A DNA stretch of 64,000 nucleotides from MWCR01 sp041665165. GTDB lineage: Bacteria; Patescibacteriota; Patescibacteriia; 2-12-FULL-60-25. This document shows positions 59,702-64,000 of this stretch, one piece after another. Every line of letters begins with the position of its first letter. Positions within the stretch are counted from its first letter, which is position 1. A program made the translations under genes and the position numbers. The stretch is taken from NCBI GenBank assembly GCA_041665165.1, contig JBAYJJ010000001.1:1-64000 (forward strand), given 5' to 3'. The notes under the pieces are model-generated. The model made no database searches, was not told the DNA's origin, and was given only the letters and a program-made list of their open reading frames with translations.

Positions 59702-59730
59702 AATATAGCACAAAATGAAGGTTTTGTCAA
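59702..59730 (-). promoter_or_regulatory. promoter of the MopE-repeat lipoprotein gene
   Basis: Minus-strand TTGACA (59725-59730) and TATATT (59702-59707), 17 nt apart, leader about 64 nt. Confidence 0.75.
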
Positions 59731-59847
59731 CCCTCTATGCCAGAATTTGGCTAATTATACACAACCTATAAAATGTCTATTTTATAACAAAAATTGAGTT
59801 TTTGGCTCAATCATGCGCATTCTTCTTCCAATGTCTGTTAGCGCTGG

Positions 59848-59876
59848 TTGACAATAAGGCAAAATGGTGTTAAATT
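59848..59876 (+). promoter_or_regulatory. promoter of the structured transcript
   Basis: TTGACA (59848-59853) and TAAATT (59871-59876), 17 nt apart. Two short inverted repeats, TATAAAAT / ATTTTATA and ATTGAG / CTCAAT, lie 30-80 nt upstream between this promoter and the divergent one at 59702. Confidence 0.65.
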
Positions 59877-59882
59877 CGAAAC

Positions 59883-60240
59883 GTCCCTCAAAAGGTACCT
59901 GATGAATTCGGGACATGCTCGTTAGGAGAAGTGTCATGTTGTAACTAGCGCCATTGCAAAATATTTTCCGCCGGATCCACAAGTACAGCTGCGGCTTGGA
60001 AAGCGGGTCCAACTCAATGGAATGACATCTCCCGAAAGGGGGAGGCCATGGACTACATTTTGCTCGATGGACAAAAGATACGGGACGGCAAACGTCCCCG
60101 AAAACCGTGGATGAATCTAGTTCGAGCTCCAGGAAGCCCTCTCGGGGGTTAGCCAGGCTCGCATTGAATATAAGCGCGGAAAAGGCCGTTCACTCGTGCC
60201 GACGCGCTCACTCCAATTGGTACACTCGTTCATTTTTTCA
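59883..60240 (+). ncRNA. candidate structured transcript with short reading frames
   Basis: About 360 nt from a strong promoter to a T-run at about 60233, with no long gene. Predicted stems: GTCCC / GGGAC near the 5' end, CAAG / CTTG near 59980-60000, CTCCC / GGGAG around 60029-60044 (which would cover the ribosome site of the gene at 60048), GGGACG / CGTCCC at about 60082-60098, AGCGCG / CGCGCT near 60173-60213. A three-codon frame, ATG-TTG-TAA (59936-59944), has AGGAG 7 nt upstream. It fits neither tmRNA nor RNase P RNA as far as I can see, nor a riboswitch class I know. Confidence 0.45.
60048..60152 (+). CDS. 34-residue basic small protein
   Basis: A short frame with an excellent ribosome site, GGGGGAGG four bases before the ATG. 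It encodes MDYILLDGQKIRDGK, then an Arg/Pro/Lys-rich part (RPRKPW) and a Gly/Ser/Pro end. No family recognised and no signal or membrane segment. The ribosome site is inside a CTCCC / GGGAG hairpin, which may control access to it. It may be a leader peptide, a small regulator or chance; the strong Shine-Dalgarno and promoter are the only support. Confidence 0.4.
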   Translation: MDYILLDGQKIRDGKRPRKPWMNLVRAPGSPLGG

Positions 60241-60257
60241 ACCTCAGAGTTTGACGA

Positions 60258-60285
60258 ACAAAAATAAATCCCGGCCCTCCGGGAT
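60258..60285 (-). terminator. intrinsic terminator of the TrmB-like gene
   Basis: Minus-strand ATCCCGG / CCGGGAT stem with a 4-nt loop and a T-rich tail. It comes after a larger double hairpin (60294-60330, arms AAGCGCCT / AGGCGCTT with TGCGCA inside) that begins at the stop codon. Confidence 0.7.
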
Positions 60286-60329
60286 CTGTCCTCAAGCGCC
60301 TACATGCGCACCCTGCGCAACCAGGCGCT

Positions 60330-61103
60330 TTATTTGTTTTCCGATTCAATTGGTTTTGCAATTCTCCAGGCAGATTCAAACATTGCCCTCAATAAATTGT
60401 ATATTTCTTTGCTTTCAATCAAAAATATGATTGGCTTAGCTTTCATTACATCAAGCGTTACTTTGTTTCCGTCAAAAAAAATCACTTCGCCTGTAAAAGG
60501 AAACTCGGCATATGGGATTTCGCGCGTGGGAAAGTTCTTAAAATTGACCCAAGGGAGCTTAGAGCCTTGTTTTATGGCGACTATATTCCTTCCTCTGAGA
60601 TTATTGTTCAATTCTATTCTTCTTTGTTCATCAACCCTGATTGAATACGCTTCGGCCGTTTCATCAATAGCTAAAAAACAAAGCATTTCATCTTTTGTCT
60701 GCGCATACATTTCGCGAACTGTCTTGAACCCCTCATCACCCTCAAAAAACCTGATGGCTGGCTTTTCCTGAGACGAGGAATTGAAAAGCGCCATGAAATT
60801 CGGCATTATGTTGGCCAAGCGATCTTCTTTTTCCTGAGCCGCGTGCAATTCCGTATCTGCCAAGCGCTTTAATTTGTCTGGTGACTCTGCGACAAATACC
60901 GTCTTCCTGCCCTTTTCATAAGTTGACATCAATCCCCTCTTTTTCAAGGCTTCTATCATCACATATGTTGTCGCGCGATTCACGCCGGCTTTTTTCGCGA
61001 TGTCCTGGACGCTAGCCGGGCCAAGCTCCAACATGGACAAATAAACTTTGGACTCTTTGTCCGAAAGTCCATACTCAGCCAGGATGTCGATTAATTCTTT
61101 CAT
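60330..61103 (-). CDS. TrmB-type transcriptional regulator
   Basis: 257 residues. The N-terminal 75 form the TrmB winged HTH: LIDILAEYGLSDKESKVYLS, then QDIAKKAGVNRATTYVMIEAL as the recognition helix region. A coiled-coil linker (about 75-105) and a C-terminal ligand-binding-like domain (about 115-250) follow; the latter begins IRFFEGDEGFKTVREM, a phrase common to this family. TrmB regulators respond to sugars. It begins 9 nt after the glycosyltransferase stop, so the two genes share a transcript; a role in sugar-responsive control of the surface glycan is inferred. Confidence 0.82.
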   Translation of the reverse strand: MKELIDILAEYGLSDKESKVYLSMLELGPASVQDIAKKAGVNRATTYVMIEALKKRGLMSTYEKGRKTVFVAESPDKLKRLADTELHAAQEKEDRLANIMPNFMALFNSSSQEKPAIRFFEGDEGFKTVREMYAQTKDEMLCFLAIDETAEAYSIRVDEQRRIELNNNLRGRNIVAIKQGSKLPWVNFKNFPTREIPYAEFPFTGEVIFFDGNKVTLDVMKAKPIIFLIESKEIYNLLRAMFESAWRIAKPIESENK

Positions 61104-61112
61104 ATGTTTAGA

Positions 61113-62243
61113 TTAATTCCATGTTGTTAAAACAGGCAAAGTTTTTTGGGCCGTATTTTTCCAAGTAAAGATTGCGGCACGACTCAACCCGGCAGTCCGT
61201 AATTTCTGGCGCAATTCAGGTTCGCTTAAAATGCGATTCATGCAATTGGCCATTGGTTCAAGCTGGTCTGGCGGAAAAAACAAACCTGCATCCGGCCCGA
61301 TTACTTCGGGCAAAGATGCGGCGTTGGATGATAATACTGGACAGCCGCAAGCCATGGCTTGCACTGGCGGAATGCCAAAACCCTCATACCAAGATGGATG
61401 GATGAGCGCTTCAGCCGCATTGATCAAAGCCGGCAAATCAACCTCAGGCACATAGCCGAGCTGGATGATATCCTGCTTCACAGGCGATGTCTCAATTTCT
61501 TTTTTGATTTCTTCGTATCTGAAACCAGGGTTACCGATCAAGACCAGTTTGACTGGATCGCCAATGCCGCGCCGCGCTTTGAGCAGATTGAATGCGCGCA
61601 CCAAGTTCACGATATTTTTTTTGGCTTCCAAGCGGCCGATGCACAAAAAATAAGGCTTGGGCACTTGGTAGCGCCTGAGCTTATCCTCTATCTCAAACAT
61701 GTCTGCGATCGGGCGGTACACATCATGGTCAACTCCATTGTAGGTGATAGCAATGCGAGAAGGATCGATCCCATAGGCCTGGGAGATTTCGCGGCCGGAA
61801 AATTCTGAGACTGTGATGATCCTGGCTGCGCGCTTGGCAATATCCTTAGTGCTCCATTCATGGAAAGCTTTGTCGCGCGGTTTGTACAGCGCTGGAAATT
61901 TATGGAAACCAATGTCATGGACAGTGACCACGGATTTTTTCGGACACACGCGCGGCAGAACATGGGCTGGCACGAAAAATACTTCAGTCGGCCTGCGCCA
62001 CAGTTCCCACGAGAGCCTGACCTGGGTCCAGCCTTTGCCTACTGGCCAGTGCGCGCGCACTTCATACCAAGCCTCAGGCAATTTTTCCAAGCCGTTTTTG
62101 AGCATTTCATTGGTATACAAAACCCAAGAATTGCCATCCCCTGGTGTAATCTTTTTCAATTCCTGGATCAAGTGCCAAGAATACCATTCCACCCCGGTCT
62201 TATTGCTTTTGTTGGCGCGTGAAGCATCAATGCCGATTAACAT
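61113..62243 (-). CDS. GT4-family glycosyltransferase
   Basis: 376 residues. It begins LIGIDASRANKSNKTGVEWY, the standard start of this subgroup of GT4 enzymes, followed by VTVHDIGFHKFP, ITVSEFSGREI, ITYNGVDHDVY and the donor motif HPSWYEGFGIPPVQAMACG (about 290-308). It would move a sugar to a lipid-linked acceptor. It is the first gene of a short operon with the TrmB regulator. Confidence 0.88.
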   Translation of the reverse strand: MLIGIDASRANKSNKTGVEWYSWHLIQELKKITPGDGNSWVLYTNEMLKNGLEKLPEAWYEVRAHWPVGKGWTQVRLSWELWRRPTEVFFVPAHVLPRVCPKKSVVTVHDIGFHKFPALYKPRDKAFHEWSTKDIAKRAARIITVSEFSGREISQAYGIDPSRIAITYNGVDHDVYRPIADMFEIEDKLRRYQVPKPYFLCIGRLEAKKNIVNLVRAFNLLKARRGIGDPVKLVLIGNPGFRYEEIKKEIETSPVKQDIIQLGYVPEVDLPALINAAEALIHPSWYEGFGIPPVQAMACGCPVLSSNAASLPEVIGPDAGLFFPPDQLEPMANCMNRILSEPELRQKLRTAGLSRAAIFTWKNTAQKTLPVLTTWN

Positions 62244-62333
62244 GTCAACATTATAACATACCCCCTCTATCCGTCCCTCTATTTACTATACTGCGGGACT
62301 GCCTTTCCCCCCGCCGCAGGGGAAAGGCTGGTT

Positions 62334-62390
62334 AACCAGAGGCGGCTAGTTGGTTCCCCTCCTCAACTGAGGAGCGGGCTAGGGGTGGTC
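62334..62390 (+). repeat. related repeat: head motif plus short hairpin
   Basis: The head CCAGAGGCGGCTAGTTGG-TTCCCC matches the heads of the composite repeats; it is followed by CTCCTC-AACT-GAGGAG and GGGCTAGGGGTGGT instead of the GTCATTTCGAG palindrome. A further hairpin CCTTTCCCC / GGGGAAAGG is just upstream (about 62301-62327). No gene is present in 62244-62396. Confidence 0.7.
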
Positions 62391-62396
62391 GATACT

Positions 62397-62421
62397 AAAA
62401 AAGCTCATCAACTGATGAGCT
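62397..62421 (-). terminator. intrinsic terminator of the membrane protein gene
   Basis: Minus-strand stem AGCTCATCA / TGATGAGCT with a 2-nt connection, followed by six T, 6 nt after the stop. Confidence 0.85.
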
Positions 62422-62426
62422 CGAGA

Positions 62427-63224
62427 CTAGGATTTGACCGTGATGTAGCCGTGCGGCTTGAGCCAGCGTTCGGTCACGATTGCGTGATTGATGAGGCCGA
62501 TGATGCCGCCGGCCAGCGCGCCAATGATGGCATGGTGTGCCATGTAACCAATGGCCGTGCCAAGCATGGCATCCACTCCGCAGATCAAACGCTTCTCCGA
62601 ATGGATGCGGATGAACATCTGCCAGGCAAAGCGTTTGCAGAAACGGGCGAGCCCACCCACGGCCCAGGCTATGCTCATGCAAATAGCAATGGCTGCGCCA
62701 GGCAATTTGCGAGCAAACCAGACCAGTGCGCGCGGAATGTGCCAAAAAACCACGACCGGAGGGAAAGTGGCAATTGCGATTTTCCGTACCTTGGGCCAAT
62801 CATCTTTCATGTCCTCATGGACTGTGCTCACAAACAACATCACTGTGAAGATGCACGCGGAAATGGAGAAGGGCAAGATGATGAGGACCTTGAATAAGGG
62901 CGACGTATATGAAAGGGGCAGTGACTTGAAAATCATTTCAGATGCACACAGGATGGACACCCAAAACATAAAGTTCCAAGTCAAGACGCCCAGCCCAAAT
63001 GATATCGCGAAGCCAGGTCTTGGCAGACGGGCTTTTATTGCTGCGCGGAAAGCGTGCGGCACAGCTTGGACCACAGCCTTCCACTCGTATGAGAGATAGC
63101 CGACGATTCCGCCGACCAGCAAACCCACCCACCAGAACCAGTGGCTGAGCTGGAGCGCGACAAGCGACCCGATCCCGGCGCCGAATGCACAAGCCAAAAA
63201 CACCTTCCAAGACTCTTTCTGCAT
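62427..63224 (-). CDS. polytopic membrane protein of unknown function
   Basis: 265 residues with about six hydrophobic stretches (for example SHWFWWVGLLVGGIVGYLSY, FKVLIILPFSISACIFTVML, GTAIGYMAHHAIIGALAGGI) and basic loops. No family recognised. The start is fixed by AGGAGG seven bases upstream. It stands alone with a promoter (63262-63291) and a terminator, between a glycosyltransferase operon and mreB. The glycine-rich last helix pair could be a small channel or scaffold, but this is a guess. Confidence 0.72.
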   Translation of the reverse strand: MQKESWKVFLACAFGAGIGSLVALQLSHWFWWVGLLVGGIVGYLSYEWKAVVQAVPHAFRAAIKARLPRPGFAISFGLGVLTWNFMFWVSILCASEMIFKSLPLSYTSPLFKVLIILPFSISACIFTVMLFVSTVHEDMKDDWPKVRKIAIATFPPVVVFWHIPRALVWFARKLPGAAIAICMSIAWAVGGLARFCKRFAWQMFIRIHSEKRLICGVDAMLGTAIGYMAHHAIIGALAGGIIGLINHAIVTERWLKPHGYITVKS

Positions 63225-63261
63225 GGCGATCCTCCTTGAGTTGTAGGTACGAAATCAGGAG

Positions 63262-63291
63262 TATTTAGACTGAAAACAGAAGGGAAGTCAA
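63262..63291 (-). promoter_or_regulatory. promoter of the membrane protein gene
   Basis: Minus-strand TTGACT (63286-63291) and TAAATA (63262-63267), 18 nt apart; leader about 32 nt with AGGAGG. Confidence 0.6.
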
Positions 63292-63308
63292 GTCTGAAAC
63301 CTGTCCCC

Positions 63309-63455
63309 ACCACAGGCTGCTAGCTAGTTCCACTCCTTTTGTCATCTCGACTGCAGCGGAGCGAAATGGAGAGATCTCGGAAACAGAAGTTACCTGGCCA
63401 CGTTAGATTCGGAGATTTCTCGATTACGTCTGACTTCACTCGAAAAGACAGGAAT
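63309..63455 (+). repeat. composite palindromic repeat, copy 3 (full)
   Basis: Same head (ACCACAGGCTGCTAGCTAG) and same order as copy 2 read on the other strand: GTCATCTCGA, then TCTCGGAAACAGAAGTTACC, then GGAGATTTCTCGA. It aligns to copy 2 with scattered substitutions and fewer head words. It lies between mreB and the membrane protein gene. Confidence 0.82.
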
Positions 63456-63463
63456 GAGGGGCT

Positions 63464-64000
63464 CTATGAATTTCCAAGTATGCTTCTCTTGTAGGACTCG
63501 AGGTTCTCAAGCGCAATGCCTGTGCCTTTGGCCACGCAATATTGGGGCTCATCAGCTACGAAGGCTGGGATGCCTGTGGCCTCGGAAACAATGCGATCAA
63601 GATTCCTAAGTTGAGCTGAGCCACCAGAGAGCACCACGCCCTTTTCCATGACATCAGCCGAAAGCTCTGGCGGCGTGTTGCGCAAAACTTCTTTCATGGT
63701 ATCGATAATGCCTTGGAGCTCATGCTGGATGGCGTCTGTAATATCATCGGAATTGATGCCGACTGTGCGCGGCAAACCAGTGATCATGTCGCGGCCCTTC
63801 ACATCCATTTCCAGTTTGTTCTCCAAATACAAGGCTGAGCCGATGCGGATCTTGGCATCTTCAGATGTGCGTTCGCCAATGGCCAAACCATACTTGCGGC
63901 GCACATGCTCTTGGATGGCCAAGTCCATTTTATTGCCTCCAATCCTGACTGAGGCTGAAGAGACAATGCCGCCCAAAGAAATCACAGCGATTTCTGATGT
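63464..64000 (-). CDS. mreB: rod-shape actin homologue, C-terminal part (cut by window edge)
   Basis: The frame is open through base 64000, so the N-terminus lies outside. The visible last 179 residues match MreB: GGNKMDLAIQEHVRRKYGLA, IGERTSEDAKI, VLSGGSAQLRNLDRI (adenosine loop) and the end PQYCVAKGTGIALENL. MreB polymerises under the membrane and guides cell-wall synthesis in rod-shaped cells. Its presence next to the surface-glycan genes indicates a walled rod or an elongated cell. Confidence 0.92.
   Translation of the reverse strand, partial: TSEIAVISLGGIVSSASVRIGGNKMDLAIQEHVRRKYGLAIGERTSEDAKIRIGSALYLENKLEMDVKGRDMITGLPRTVGINSDDITDAIQHELQGIIDTMKEVLRNTPPELSADVMEKGVVLSGGSAQLRNLDRIVSEATGIPAFVADEPQYCVAKGTGIALENLESYKRSILGNS

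Noticed and set aside
59883..60240. tmRNA or RNase P RNA
   Set aside because: No tRNA-like ends, tag frame or conserved RNase P core words were seen.
1..64000. UGA recoded as glycine (Gracilibacteria-type code)
   Set aside because: Several complete proteins end normally at TGA, and no in-frame TGA interrupts conserved domains.

Overview
The window looks like the cell-surface glycan and S-layer region of a Patescibacteria (CPR) genome. The evidence is a secreted 1291-residue surface protein with an N-terminal module I associate with CPR S-layer proteins (43853-47728), a sigma factor / DUF5667 protein pair directly upstream of it, about ten GT4-type glycosyltransferase domains, tightly packed operons with 1-4 nt junctions, and mreB at the right edge. 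UGA is used as an ordinary stop codon, which argues against the UGA-recoding Gracilibacteria/Absconditabacteria. No tRNA, rRNA or CRISPR array was seen. The exact lineage cannot be fixed from sequence inspection alone.

Layout. 1-6161 (+): end of a large serine recombinase, then a truncated UDP-sugar dehydrogenase, a sugar epimerase, a glycosyltransferase and an acetyl-CoA synthetase. 6132-7900 (-): SpsF-like cytidylyltransferase and a DMT transporter. 8075-12081 (+): pseI, ATP-grasp protein, metallophosphoesterase, PIG-L deacetylase, DUF218 protein. 12109-22333 (-): a compact ten-gene operon with pseB, pseC, two more aminotransferases, Gfo/Idh/MocA oxidoreductase, methyltransferase, FemAB-like and GNAT transferases and an ABC flippase, headed by a small DNA-binding protein. 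22438-30355 (+): glycan genes including a zinc-ribbon/methyltransferase/kinase fusion, a radical SAM/glycosyltransferase fusion and wecB. 30339-37567 (-): two double glycosyltransferases and a deacetylase/ATP-grasp/PHP triple fusion. 37684-43754: a UXS-like/half-GT chimera, a DUF218-like gene, a glycosyltransferase and an O-antigen-ligase-like protein. 43853-49728 (-): S-layer module with its sigma factor. 49932-54811: small DNA-binding protein, two glycosyltransferases, a second ligase/polymerase. 54984-61103: two Gly-rich lipoproteins (one with MopE-type metal-binding repeats) around a GIY-YIG nuclease, a structured non-coding stretch with a 34-codon gene, and a TrmB-type regulator. 61113-64000: glycosyltransferase, membrane protein, mreB.

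How it works together. PseB, PseC and PseI give three steps of pseudaminic-acid synthesis; the GNAT and SpsF-like proteins are candidates for two more, and no PseG is recognisable. The glycosyltransferases, flippase and two O-antigen-ligase-like proteins would assemble and polymerise a glycan that could decorate the S-layer protein.

Two repeat systems run across the genes. First, at least ten short degenerate arrays are all phased in 7-nt units; three lie in frame inside two glycosyltransferase genes and three contain a gene's stop codon. Second, a composite palindromic element occurs in three copies at 57-63.5 kb, two of them inverted around the GIY-YIG nuclease gene. Genes also fall into two architectural classes: near-leaderless genes lacking a Shine-Dalgarno sequence, and isolated genes with a consensus promoter, Shine-Dalgarno and intrinsic terminator, which may be later acquisitions.
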